Shown here: in pieces, positions 19,501 through 27,239 of the stretch
Layout of the letters: each line of letters starts with the position of its first letter
How positions within the stretch are numbered: the stretch's first letter is position 1
From: an uncultured Muribaculaceae bacterium
GTDB taxonomy: Bacteria > Bacteroidota > Bacteroidia > Bacteroidales > Muribaculaceae
Direction: 5' to 3'
DNA length: 56,177 bases
Assembly: GCA_910585275.1 (NCBI GenBank)
Contig: CAJUCW010000023.1
Location: forward strand, 1 to 56,177
Notes under the pieces: generated by a model
What the model saw: only the letters and a program-made list of their open reading frames with translations
Database searches by the model: none
What the model was told of the DNA's origin: nothing
Position numbers and translations under genes: made by a program

Positions 19501-19717
19501 CGACCAACGGGTCGTTGTCGTTTTTTCCAAACACACTACCGGTGATTGTACGCCTCTCCGCCGGTGCCGGTGCCGACAAGGCAGCCGGAACTCCCGATGC
19601 ACTGGATGCAACTGCCGGTTCCGCTCCCCTCGATTTTGCTTTTGCCTGACAATCAAGCCCTTGCAATAAGGTTAGTGAAATCGCAGCTGCCAAGGTTAGT
19701 TTGAATTCCTTTCTCAT
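16526..19717 (-). CDS. SusC-like TonB-dependent outer-membrane glycan transporter
   Basis: This 1063-residue TonB-dependent receptor of the SusC/RagA family has a signal peptide (about 1-26), then an unusual alanine-, serine- and proline-rich linker (about 28-54). A CarboxypepD_reg-like domain (about 56-140), a TonB-box-like segment LNEVVVTGTG, the plug (with the family segment LKDASATAIYGARGANGV) and a 22-strand barrel follow. It has no N-terminal STN domain, so it is not the ECF-sigma signalling type. It imports oligosaccharides or glycopeptides captured by SusD. It is the first gene of the PUL operon, with an activator-type promoter region about 200-300 bases upstream. Confidence 0.95.
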   Translation of the reverse strand: MRKEFKLTLAAAISLTLLQGLDCQAKAKSRGAEPAVASSASGVPAALSAPAPAERRTITGSVFGKNDNDPLVGATVQIKDQPGTGVVTDVEGNFSITFTPKKNSVLLVSYVGYKPKEVPIEDLGNVRIELDPSEQSLNEVVVTGTGVQKKVSVTGAISSVSGSELKLSSSTLTQNLAGKFAGVYANNTSGQPGDGAEFYIRGISNFAGKSATPLILLDDVEISAGDLNSIPAENIKSFSVLKDASATAIYGARGANGVMIITTKGGDYNTKTKINVSVENAFNFMGKMPEFIDGASYMEMYNKAELLRNPNVNPRYSEEMIERTRSGLNPYLYPDVDWQNVLFKKMAMRQRANVNVSGGGSKVKYYMSLDFVHETGHYKTEKIYSWNNQLQNYRYNFQNNISYKLTPTTTISMNLNAQILQKVQPNVDSKTFFAYALNTNPILMAPTYPGREGYDHIMYGTYDKGGSKFQTNPYAKMQTSFKQQNANTVNTVVKINQDLDMITKGLNFNAWVNFKNYSTSNYTREITPYTYYVATYDLEDWQNPIFPVNQATPMGSNFISQSDISRYSDNTFELQANLNWIRDFNDHEINAVLLYRMREYRNNVLPNRNQGFSGRVTYDYGHKYLAEFNFGYNGTERLAKGYRFGFFPAGSIGWVASGENFWEPISKVVSYFKIRASYGLVGSDELTPPGSNYYFFYYDQITNNKLDYLKWTAGAGGSLGWAGSGGGPEMSYYALPTLGWEKVKKLDIGVDIRLFEDLNITLDYFYDRRYDILMQRKSWPGSLGYGVAVPYGPVGRVDNRGFEGSITYSKQLTPDLSVSFNGNFTYNKNKLIDGDELNYKYPWLFSTGLPMDYTRGYIAEGLFKSQEEIDNSPVQNLGSTVMVGDIKYRDLNGDGQINSDDQTMISEYGRTPRLQYGFGATVNWRNWDFGFFFTGSAKRKILVNDLDPFAMNFGNEPRNMFKWVYESHFDPELGNFDAEYPRMGVNVGEIENNRVNSTYWLRDGSFLRLKNIELGWTFPLGRIYVQGTNLLNFTSFKYWDPEMESWDKYPTQKSVTVGVQFNL

Positions 19718-20166
19718 GGCGAGATTTGAGATTTAATGTTTATAATATGGTTAGTTTAAAAGCACTCATAAATATACATATACTTCTATATGTATCCGCG
19801 ATAATGAATGACATCAAATGCAGGTGGTGGAAACACCATTATTCACCATCGCTAAAACGGCGTCGCTCATGGCTACATCCCGTAGGTATGGGAATGCCAT
19901 CCAAGAATCAACATTGCAAAATTAGCCATACATCGCGCACGCGTTGAACGAAATCGTACATTTATGTAATTAAAGAGATTTTATTCACGAACGAAATCAT
20001 ACAAAGATTGAACGGAATCGTACACCAGACCATATCAAACACTATGAATCAACAATTTGCAACAGCCATTACAGATTAATAAAAAAAACATGGACAACCC
20101 AATTTTAATAGTCATCCATGTTTCAAACGTTTTCTTATAACAGTAAATAATATCTTTTAAGATTCT
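19718..20166. promoter_or_regulatory. PUL control region upstream of susC
   Basis: This 449-base region has no gene. On the minus strand it holds a -7 box TAATTTTG (19924-19917) without a matching -33 TTTG, and three iterons at 19946-20024. Transcription from this box would leave an untranslated leader of about 190 bases. Confidence 0.55.
19946..20024 (-). promoter_or_regulatory. Three 15-bp iterons, candidate activator operators for the PUL
   Basis: On the plus strand GAACGAAATCGTACA (19946-19960), GAACGAAATCATACA (19989-20003) and GAACGGAATCGTACA (20010-20024) are near-identical direct repeats. Start-to-start spacings are 43 and 21 bases, which puts all three on one face of the helix, as expected for AraC-type DNA-binding domains. 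The site nearest susC occupies the position where a -33 box would be, typical of activator-dependent promoters. The regulator (perhaps a hybrid two-component protein) is not in the window. Confidence 0.6.
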
Positions 20167-20514
20167 TTAAAACTGCCGATAGATGATAGCAATTTTTTCA
20201 ATTCTGCGTTCGTCAGGCACTACCCTACCATCGGCCATCGTTTTCAAAAAAGATTTCACAGGATAAAAATCCGGATTTTGTTTCACCTGATAATCCGATG
20301 CATCTTCAGTCTCCGCACCTTCCGCACCTGCGGCATCTTCTATAGTCTCGTTAGAATCTTCTATCTCCGCAAGCATATCTCTTCCGTTGACGAGGCCAGC
20401 TGTTATTGTAGCCGGATTCACACGAATCTGCGGATTGGAATCAAACATATCAAAATTTTCGATATATTCCTTTACAAGCCCAATGATTGAATCGGTTAAA
20501 TTATTTTGCATCAT
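20167..20514 (-). CDS. Small acidic hypothetical protein
   Basis: This 115-residue protein (MMQNNLTDSIIGLVKEYIEN at the start) is not recognised. It is acidic, with a low-complexity Glu/Ala/Asp segment (about 50-72), flanked by an amphipathic N-terminal helix and a C-terminal part containing KTMADGRVVPDERRIEKIAI. It has no signal peptide or membrane segment. It is monocistronic as far as can be seen and reads away from the OmpA-domain gene. It could be a structural or chaperone-like small protein; no function is assigned. Confidence 0.6.
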   Translation of the reverse strand: MMQNNLTDSIIGLVKEYIENFDMFDSNPQIRVNPATITAGLVNGRDMLAEIEDSNETIEDAAGAEGAETEDASDYQVKQNPDFYPVKSFLKTMADGRVVPDERRIEKIAIIYRQF

Positions 20515-20623
20515 ATTAAAGATTGTTTTGGTTTATTCAGATATAACAAACTCACGCCTTCAACTGTTGGAATTTTCAGTCCGGATATTCCCACTGCCAG
20601 ATGGTTGAATAACCGGCAGAAAT

Positions 20624-20721
20624 GTAGGGACATGCCTTCGGCATGTTTGATTTACAATCTGATTAACAGCCTGATTAGCAATCTGGTTTCCATATACCAC
20701 ATGCCGGAGGCATGTCCCTAC
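20624..20721. repeat. Palindromic intergenic repeat, copy B (MITE- or REP-like)
   Basis: The ends GTAGGGACATGCC and GGCATGTCCCTAC are inverted repeats, each forming its own small hairpin (loops TTC-like and GGA-like). They enclose an AT-rich core with AATCTGATTAA. The copy is about 98 bases against 76 for copy A at 4856, so the ends are conserved and the core varies. It fills most of the 20515-20785 intergenic gap; nothing else is seen there. Confidence 0.75.
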
Positions 20722-20785
20722 CTTCAAAATGATTCAAGGTTCTGCACCCCAACTCTATAAGAGTATTTAACGAAATCCGTTTATG

Positions 20786-21466
20786 TCATCCCGGATAAAC
20801 CACATGGATATTGGCGCGGCGATTATGTGCGTCGTCGCCATAATCAGAGGTTTCCCCACTCGGCACAATCTTTATATGATTGCTTGGAACTCCATGGGCA
20901 ATCATGTATTTTGCAACATTATCCGCACGCTTGGTGCTTAGATTCTTATTATAATCCGCGTTTCCAACAGTGCTGGCGTAAGCGGTGACAGTTATGTCAG
21001 CTCCCGTTTCCTCCACTTTGTCAGCAAGTTGGTTTAATACGATGTTGTCTGGGACCAACGACTTGTCATTACCAAAATAATAGACATATTCTTCTACATT
21101 TTGGGGTATAGCGATTGAAGAAGCTCCGGCAGATGTGCCGGACAAAGCATAAGCCTTTGCACCTACTGCATTCTTAGAAGTGACGCGGGCATACTTAACA
21201 GATTCATTATCATTCTTGAAACCGAAATAGAACCCTACTGCAATTAGGCATAGCCCGATAAGGCCGGCAAGACACCAGGCCCACCACCGGGAGGAACCTC
21301 CGGATTCCACAGGAGTCGCCATCGCGGCTAACGGTTCTTCCACATGATGATTCTCTATGAATTTTTGCGGATGGTCCTCAATCAGATGCTCCTCATAATT
21401 CAGCTTTGGATTCACTTTACACGAATCTCCTTCATAGACGCGTGTACGACAATTTTTTGTTTTCAT
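20786..21466 (-). CDS. Single-pass membrane protein with C-terminal OmpA peptidoglycan-binding domain
   Basis: This 226-residue protein has a cytoplasmic N-terminal tail of about 58 residues and one transmembrane helix (about 61-84, WCLAGLIGLCLIAVGFYFGF). A linker and an OmpA C-terminal domain (about 125-226) follow. The OmpA domain is recognised by TVTAYASTVGNADYN, LSTKRADNVAKYMIAHGVP and the closing NRRANIHV. It probably anchors the inner membrane to peptidoglycan, in the manner of MotB-like or other OmpA-fold proteins. There is no outer-membrane barrel and no lipobox, and the neighbouring genes give no further clue. Confidence 0.78.
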   Translation of the reverse strand: MKTKNCRTRVYEGDSCKVNPKLNYEEHLIEDHPQKFIENHHVEEPLAAMATPVESGGSSRWWAWCLAGLIGLCLIAVGFYFGFKNDNESVKYARVTSKNAVGAKAYALSGTSAGASSIAIPQNVEEYVYYFGNDKSLVPDNIVLNQLADKVEETGADITVTAYASTVGNADYNKNLSTKRADNVAKYMIAHGVPSNHIKIVPSGETSDYGDDAHNRRANIHVVYPG

Positions 21467-21845
21467 AATTCAGTTTTTTATAATATAGATTTCAATATAA
21501 GTAGCTGTTGTAATAAAAACAAAACCGAATAACAATTATATCTTTTTTCAAATGTTAAAGCCGTCAAGATTTAACACAATTTCAAATTATACAGATACAA
21601 ACATTGAAAATTTTCAGAAATACAATCAATTTGCAACTAATTTTCAGACATTCCCCTATTATTGAATCCAAACATATATCCCGCTTTATAAAATTTGTAC
21701 TTTCTTTACTTTAATACCCCGGAAAAAATTGCCTAAACTCTCCTTAATAAAGGCCATTAAAATAATTCCTAGTAACTGAGGATACAAATAAGAGCGCGTT
21801 GTACAAATGTACGACACGCTCTAAAGAACTCCGTCTTATTCGAGT
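21467..21845. other. AT-rich intergenic region between divergent genes
   Basis: These 379 bases separate the OmpA-domain gene and the M50-like gene. The stretch is AT-rich, with no gene, repeat or convincing hairpin found. The promoter for the rightward gene lies just beyond it at 21846-21876. Confidence 0.5.
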
Positions 21846-21876
21846 ATTGTCATCTAAAAAAATATGCCTATATTTG
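21846..21876 (+). promoter_or_regulatory. Promoter of the M50-like gene
   Basis: ATTG (21846-21849), a 19-base spacer and TATATTTG (21869-21876) fit the Bacteroidetes promoter consensus except for one base of the -33 box. It overlaps the upstream candidate start at 21864. Translation therefore more likely begins at the in-frame ATG at 21897, with a leader of about 14 bases. Confidence 0.5.
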
Positions 21877-21896
21877 CATTAGATATAACAGAATGT

Positions 21897-23114
21897 ATGA
21901 ACGCATTGAAGTCTATCATAAAATATATTTTTGCTCTTATTCTTGGAGGTTTAATCGGGTTGGCGATTGCCGTGGCCGGAACAGTCTGCTTCTCCGAAGC
22001 CACTTTACCGGAAACCATAAACAACTTGACGACTGTAGAATTAAGAGAAACCATGTTGGCTGCAGTTGTCGCATTATTGGCATTTGCTTTCGCCTTCCTG
22101 ATTCTTATTCCTGTCCACGAATCAGGGCATCTTGTATGCGGGCTACTTTCCGGATATAAATTTGTATCGTTCAGGGTTTTCAATCTAACCATTATACGCA
22201 CAGACGGGAAAATACACGTTAAAAGATATGCCATTGCTGGAACAGGCGGTCAATGTCTTCTCAATCCTCCAGACTTACCTCTCGAACAGATTCCGACAGG
22301 TTTGTATAATTTCGGAGGAGTTCTTGCCAATATAATCGTAGTTGCAGCTATCTTACCTCTATTATTTATTACAGTCAACCCCTACCTCACTGAAGGTGTA
22401 GCAATATTTATTATTACAGGTGTTCTTTTGATTCTATTGAATGGAATACCTATGAAAATATCAGGTACCGGGAATGATGCCTACAACATGATCTCACTGA
22501 GGAGGAATCCGTTAAGCAAACGAGGAATGATTGAGGCCCTTAGGGCAAACGCCCTCATCCAGAACGGAATCAGGCCTAAGGATATGCACGAAGAATGGTT
22601 TAAGGTGCCGGAAGGAATAGATTATAAGAATCCTCTTGAGGCAACCATTCCTATTATGGCGGCCTCTCGTCTTATCGATGAATTGAGGTTTGAAGAAGCA
22701 CGCGAAGCCTTTGAACAATTATATTCCAGACGTAATGAACTCATAGGTTTATATGTGAAAGAGATAGCTTGTGAACTCGTTTTTCTCCGTCTCGTTTGCG
22801 GCAATATTGACGGTGCAAGAAAAATGCTTGACGGCAATTTAAGAAAATACATCGACACCTATCGTAAGATGATGTCGTCAAAAGAGCGGATTTTATGCGC
22901 TATCAGTCTGATAATGGAGAAGGACCGGGAGAAAGCTCTTGAAATATACCGTCTTCTGGAAGCCCGGCAAAATGACTATCTCCTTCAAGGGGAAGTGAAA
23001 AGCGACCTCGCAATAATGAATCATATTCTCGAAAAGAAACCGGACAGCCATTCAAACCATTTTGTATTAACACCCCAGATACCAGTATATGAAACCGATG
23101 AGAAAGTCCAATAG
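21897..23114 (+). CDS. M50-like membrane zinc metalloprotease family protein
   Basis: From the ATG at 21897 the protein has 405 residues (an upstream ATG at 21864 lies inside the promoter). Two transmembrane segments come first (about 8-30 and 53-77). The second runs into HESGH, a HExxH zinc-binding motif, followed by GLLSGYKFVSFRVFNL, typical of the M50-like family with a protease core in the membrane. More membrane helices (about 140-200) follow, and then a soluble helical C-terminal half (about 215-400) with TPR-like character. Whether it is an active site-2-type protease cannot be told; a second aspartate motif is not obvious. It overlaps the next gene by 26 bases. Confidence 0.7.
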   Translation: MNALKSIIKYIFALILGGLIGLAIAVAGTVCFSEATLPETINNLTTVELRETMLAAVVALLAFAFAFLILIPVHESGHLVCGLLSGYKFVSFRVFNLTIIRTDGKIHVKRYAIAGTGGQCLLNPPDLPLEQIPTGLYNFGGVLANIIVVAAILPLLFITVNPYLTEGVAIFIITGVLLILLNGIPMKISGTGNDAYNMISLRRNPLSKRGMIEALRANALIQNGIRPKDMHEEWFKVPEGIDYKNPLEATIPIMAASRLIDELRFEEAREAFEQLYSRRNELIGLYVKEIACELVFLRLVCGNIDGARKMLDGNLRKYIDTYRKMMSSKERILCAISLIMEKDREKALEIYRLLEARQNDYLLQGEVKSDLAIMNHILEKKPDSHSNHFVLTPQIPVYETDEKVQ

Positions 23115-23571
23115 GCAAAAAGACGCCGGATGGGCATTGGAAGTTTTCGACAAAGCTCCATACATCACTGTCAGTATGGTTCGACCGGACGGCACCCCTT
23201 ACGGACTGCCATTATCGCTTGCCCGCAAAGACGAAAAGACGTTTTATTTCCATTGTGCCGGAGAAGGTGAAAAAATCGATTGCATAAAATCGACGCCTAC
23301 GGTCAGCCTGTCGGCGGTGAGCCGCTGCACTCCCAAATACGAGGAAGAAAAAAACAATTTCACAGAATATTTCAATTCGGCGATAGCCCTTGGAAAAGCA
23401 GAGATTGTAACAGACGACGATGAAAAGATTGAGGCTCTAAAACTGATTTGTGAAAGATTCCTCTCCAAATATATGGACCACTTTGACGAAGCCATAAGCC
23501 GCAGCCTCTCCATAACCACCGTCGTCAGAATCACCCTCACCGAGCCCCCAGTCGGCAAATCCAAACCATAA
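23089..23571 (+). CDS. Pyridoxamine 5'-phosphate oxidase-like flavoprotein, NimA-type family
   Basis: This 160-residue protein has the split-barrel flavin-binding fold. MRKSNRQ opens the domain, followed by ALEVFDKAPYITVSMVRPDG, LPLSLARKDEKTFYFHCAGEG and CIKSTPTVSLSAVSRC. The same arrangement is seen in the family that includes nitroimidazole-resistance reductases (NimA) and many uncharacterised flavoproteins. A role in drug resistance should not be assumed. The start may be the ATG at 23098 instead. It overlaps the M50-like gene and ends 11 bases before hsdM, so it could be co-transcribed with the restriction system. Confidence 0.78.
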   Translation: MKPMRKSNRQKDAGWALEVFDKAPYITVSMVRPDGTPYGLPLSLARKDEKTFYFHCAGEGEKIDCIKSTPTVSLSAVSRCTPKYEEEKNNFTEYFNSAIALGKAEIVTDDDEKIEALKLICERFLSKYMDHFDEAISRSLSITTVVRITLTEPPVGKSKP

Positions 23572-23582
23572 AAGCACTACCA

Positions 23583-25091
23583 ATGATAACAGGGCAGATA
23601 AAGAATCAGATAGACCAAATTTGGGATACCTTCTGGACAGGAGGTATCTCAAACTCCATAGATATTCTCGAACAGATGACCTATCTGTTCTTTATGAAAC
23701 TCCTTGACGACAAACAGCTCAATCAGGAGGCTACCGCTGCAATCATCGGCCAAAAGGTCAGCAACCCGACTTTTGGCGAGGGGCTTTGGCACAATCCCGA
23801 CCAAGATCGCGATGTGCCTTTCGATGATCTGCGCTGGAGCCGCTTCAAGAATTTCGAGCCGACACGCATGTTTCAGACCGTCAGTCAGGATGTTTTCTCT
23901 TTTATCAAACATCTCAACAGCGGCAAGGAGTCGGCTTATTCACGCTTTATGGAGAGCGCGATATTCCTCATTCAGTCGCCCCGGAATCTCGTGAAGATTG
24001 TCGAGGGTATCAATTCCCTTGACATGAACAACCGCGACACGATGGGCGACGTGTATGAATATATCCTCGGCAAGATGGCGGCGAGCGGCAACAACGGACA
24101 GTTCCGAACTCCACGCCACATCATTCGCATGATGGTGGATATGATGAAGCCGACTCTCGATGACACCATCTGCGACCCGGCCATGGGCAGCGCGGGCTTC
24201 ATCGTGGAGAGTGCAAAATACATCAAGGAGCATTACCGCACGGAGCTGATGAAGAAAGACCGTGCCCGCCATTTCCGCACCACCATGCTCAACGGCTTTG
24301 ATACCGACCCGAAGATGCTGCGCATCGGTGCGATGAACCTCATGCTCCACGGAGTTGACAGCCCTACGGTAGAGTTCCGCGATTCGCTCTCTACCGACAA
24401 CACCGACGAGAACCGCTACACGCTCATTCTCGCAAACCCGCCGTTCTCGGGCAGTCTCGACAACGAGGCAGTCGCCAAGTCGCTTCTCGCCATTGCCAAC
24501 ACCAAGAAAACCGAGCTGCTTTTCATCTCGCTTTTCCTCCGCTCGTTGCAGATTGGTGGACACTGCGCATCAATCGTGCCCGATGGTGTGCTCACCGGCT
24601 CGTCGAAAGCCCACATCGCCCTGCGCAAGAAACTCGTCGATGAAAACCGACTGCAAGCGGTTATCTCGATGCCGTCGGGTGTGTTCCAACCGTATTCGGG
24701 TGTATCGACCGCCATCCTGATCTTTACCAAGACAGGCTCCGGTGGCACTGATAAGGTATGGTTCTACGATATGCGTGCCGACGGCTATTCGCTCGACCAG
24801 AAGCGCAATGAAGTCGCCGAGTCGGATATTCCCGACATCGTGGCTCGCTTCGGCAATCTCGATTCCGAAACTGACCGCAAGCGCACCGAGCAGTCGTTCC
24901 TCGTTCCGGCAGATGAAATCCGCGAACACGGCTACGACCTCGCTTTCAACTCCTACAAAGAGACCGTTCGCGAGGCAGTAGTTTACGACGCGCCCGAAGT
25001 CATCCTCGAACGCGCTGCCTCCCTCTATGCCGAAATCGGCGAGGGCATGGATAAACTCAAACGCCTAATCGCCAAGAGCCATGAAGCATAA
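23583..25091 (+). CDS. hsdM: Type I restriction-modification methyltransferase subunit HsdM
   Basis: This 502-residue N6-adenine DNA methyltransferase has the helical N-terminal domain (DQIWDTFWTGGISNSIDILEQ, about 10-150). The SAM-binding motif I is DPAMGSAGFIV (about 199) and the catalytic NPPF lies in LILANPPFSGSLDN (about 285). The size and order match the EcoEI-like branch. With HsdS it methylates an asymmetric bipartite target and protects host DNA; with HsdR it forms the restriction complex. It overlaps hsdS by 11 bases and is the first gene of the hsd operon. Confidence 0.96.
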   Translation: MITGQIKNQIDQIWDTFWTGGISNSIDILEQMTYLFFMKLLDDKQLNQEATAAIIGQKVSNPTFGEGLWHNPDQDRDVPFDDLRWSRFKNFEPTRMFQTVSQDVFSFIKHLNSGKESAYSRFMESAIFLIQSPRNLVKIVEGINSLDMNNRDTMGDVYEYILGKMAASGNNGQFRTPRHIIRMMVDMMKPTLDDTICDPAMGSAGFIVESAKYIKEHYRTELMKKDRARHFRTTMLNGFDTDPKMLRIGAMNLMLHGVDSPTVEFRDSLSTDNTDENRYTLILANPPFSGSLDNEAVAKSLLAIANTKKTELLFISLFLRSLQIGGHCASIVPDGVLTGSSKAHIALRKKLVDENRLQAVISMPSGVFQPYSGVSTAILIFTKTGSGGTDKVWFYDMRADGYSLDQKRNEVAESDIPDIVARFGNLDSETDRKRTEQSFLVPADEIREHGYDLAFNSYKETVREAVVYDAPEVILERAASLYAEIGEGMDKLKRLIAKSHEA

Positions 25092-26199
25092 TTGGAAGTA
25101 TCGACCGTTTGCCAAAATCTTAAGGACTATTACTCCGACATCTAAGATTGAAAAGTCGGCGTATAGAGCATGTGGTCAATATCCTATTATTTCTCAAGAG
25201 GATGTTTTTATATCAGGATTTTGGGATAATGTAGATGATATAACTCAACATTCTACACCTGTTGTTATATTTGGTGATCATAGTAGAGTCTTGAAGTATA
25301 TAGACTTTGAATTTGTAGTAGGCGCAGATGGTGTAAAAATTATTCAACCTAATGACTCACTAAATGCTAAGTTTTTATATCATTTCCTGAAATGGTATAA
25401 TGTGCCCTCTTTAGGTTATTCTCGCCATTTTAAGTTACTTAAAGAGGCAATTTATCCTGTGCCTCCGATGGCGACACAGGAGCAGATTGTAGCGGAGCTT
25501 GACCAAATCAATGCCTTGATTACCAAAAACCGTGAGCTGCTTTCGCAACTCGAAGCACTCACACAATCTCTTTTCTACGATACTTTCGGCGACCCTATTT
25601 CAAATCATAAAGGTTGGGATGTTTATGATATAAAGTCCATCTCCGAAGTTCTTCGAGATGGACCGTTTGGGTCAAATTTGAAATCGTCTCATTATACTGA
25701 TTGTGGCATACGAGTTATAAGGCTACAAAATATTGGGGTCGGATATTTTGATAATAAGGATAAAGCTTTTATTTCCGAAGACTATTATCCTAACATATCA
25801 AAATATACCTGCTATCCTGGCGATGTTATATTGGGCACTTTGGGTAATCCTAACTTACGTGCATGTATTGTTCCGCCTTATTTAGAAAAAGCCATCCATA
25901 AGGCAGATTGTGTACGTCTTGTCCCAGAAAGGACATTGCTGGAATCTAAATATGTTGCGGCATATTTCAATAATCCATCCGTATTATGTATGGCATCTAA
26001 AGATGTTCATGGCGCAACAAGAGCACGCATTTCATGTGGACAAATTGCAAAGTTCTCAATTCCTGTGCCGCCGCTCTCCCTGCAAGAGGACTTCGCGGCT
26101 AAGGTGGAGGCTATCGAGGGTCAGAAAGCAAAGGTCGAAGCCGAGATCATAGAACTGCAAACTCTGCTCGACGCCCGAATGGATTATTGGTTTAACTAA
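25081..26199 (+). CDS. hsdS: Type I restriction-modification specificity subunit HsdS
   Basis: This 372-residue subunit has two target-recognition domains (about 1-130 and 180-335). Each is followed by a conserved helical spacer (QEQIVAELDQINALITKNRELL after the first, a similar segment ending RMDYWFN after the second). The recognition domains are AT-rich compared with hsdM and hsdR, the usual sign of exchange between strains. The subunit sets the DNA sequence recognised by the complex. No inverted partial hsdS copy is seen nearby, so inversion-based switching is not supported here. Confidence 0.93.
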   Translation: MKHNWKYRPFAKILRTITPTSKIEKSAYRACGQYPIISQEDVFISGFWDNVDDITQHSTPVVIFGDHSRVLKYIDFEFVVGADGVKIIQPNDSLNAKFLYHFLKWYNVPSLGYSRHFKLLKEAIYPVPPMATQEQIVAELDQINALITKNRELLSQLEALTQSLFYDTFGDPISNHKGWDVYDIKSISEVLRDGPFGSNLKSSHYTDCGIRVIRLQNIGVGYFDNKDKAFISEDYYPNISKYTCYPGDVILGTLGNPNLRACIVPPYLEKAIHKADCVRLVPERTLLESKYVAAYFNNPSVLCMASKDVHGATRARISCGQIAKFSIPVPPLSLQEDFAAKVEAIEGQKAKVEAEIIELQTLLDARMDYWFN

Positions 26200-26210
26200 A
26201 TCTCACCATC

Positions 26211-27236
26211 ATGAAACAGGAACTTATTATACCGGAATCAGAATACAACAAACTCCTATCCAGCATAGATAAAGTTTGGAATACGGCTAAAACCAACGCT
26301 GCTATAGCCGTTAATACCCAACTGCTTGATGCAAATTGGCAAACCGGTCGCTATATAGTGGAGTTTGAACAGGGTGGAAACATTCGTGCCGAATATGGCC
26401 AACAACTAATAAATCGTCTGGCAAAAGACCTGACCGTAAAGCGCGGCAAAGGTTTCAGCCGCTCTAACCTCATATATATGAGGAAACTATATGTCTGTTT
26501 CCCAAAAAGTGTGACAATGTCACACCTTTTGACATGGAGCCATTATTACGAGCTTTTGAAATGTGATGATGAACTGGAAAGACAGTTCTACTATCAGGAA
26601 GCCATTAATCAGAAATGGAAGGTCAGAGAATTAAGACGTCAGATTAAATCTTCACTTTTCCAACGTTTGGCTCTTAGTACAGACAAGAAAGGGGTATTGG
26701 CATTAGCCCAACATGGACATCCGGTCATGACTGCAGATGATATCATTCATGACCCCTTTGTATTGGAATTTACCGGTCTGCCAAGCAAAAAGCATTACAA
26801 AGAAAGTGAACTCGAAAAAGCATTAAAGGACAATATGGAGACCTTTTTACTCGAATTGGGTAGAGGGTTTGCTTTTGTAGGACGCCAATATGTAATGCCT
26901 ATAGGAGGTCGTAGTTTTAAGGTCGATCTGGTCTTTTACCACACAATTCTAAAATGTTACGTTTTGCTGGACCTCAAACGCAATGAGATAGAGCATTATG
27001 ACATCGGTCAGATGAATCTTTACCTCAACTATTTCAAGACTGAGGTTTGTATGCCTGACGATAATCCTCCTATAGGAATCATTCTTGGGGCACGACGTGA
27101 TGAGGTATTGATGGATTACGCATTGGGCGGAATTACCAATCAGTTGTTTGTGGCCCGTTATCAGCTTTATCTTCCCAAAAAGGAAGAGTTGCAGGCACAA
27201 CTTGACAAAATTCTTAATGAAACCTCCGAAGAATAG
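26211..27236 (+). CDS. DUF1016 (YhcG-like) PD-(D/E)XK nuclease-family protein inside the hsd operon
   Basis: This 341-residue protein has the N-terminal DUF1016 helical domain (INTQLLDANWQTGRYIVEFEQ-type region, then GFSRSNLIYMRKLY, LTWSHYYELL). The C-terminal PD-(D/E)XK domain has VDLVFYH with CYVLLDLKR, where the catalytic D-(E/D)xK residues are expected. These proteins often sit in type I restriction loci and other mobile or defence regions. A role as an accessory nuclease is likely but not defined. It lies 11 bases after hsdS and 3 bases before hsdR, so it is fully embedded in the operon. It is more AT-rich than hsdR, which suggests a separate origin. Confidence 0.85.
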   Translation: MKQELIIPESEYNKLLSSIDKVWNTAKTNAAIAVNTQLLDANWQTGRYIVEFEQGGNIRAEYGQQLINRLAKDLTVKRGKGFSRSNLIYMRKLYVCFPKSVTMSHLLTWSHYYELLKCDDELERQFYYQEAINQKWKVRELRRQIKSSLFQRLALSTDKKGVLALAQHGHPVMTADDIIHDPFVLEFTGLPSKKHYKESELEKALKDNMETFLLELGRGFAFVGRQYVMPIGGRSFKVDLVFYHTILKCYVLLDLKRNEIEHYDIGQMNLYLNYFKTEVCMPDDNPPIGIILGARRDEVLMDYALGGITNQLFVARYQLYLPKKEELQAQLDKILNETSEE

Positions 27237-27239
27237 GTT

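Noticed and set aside
19946..20024. Short repeats upstream of susC as a CRISPR array
   Set aside because: Only three 15-bp units, unequal spacing and no cas genes; the helical phasing fits operator sites.
25081..26199. Phase-variable hsdS switching
   Set aside because: No second or partial hsdS copy, inverted repeat or recombinase gene was found next to the operon.
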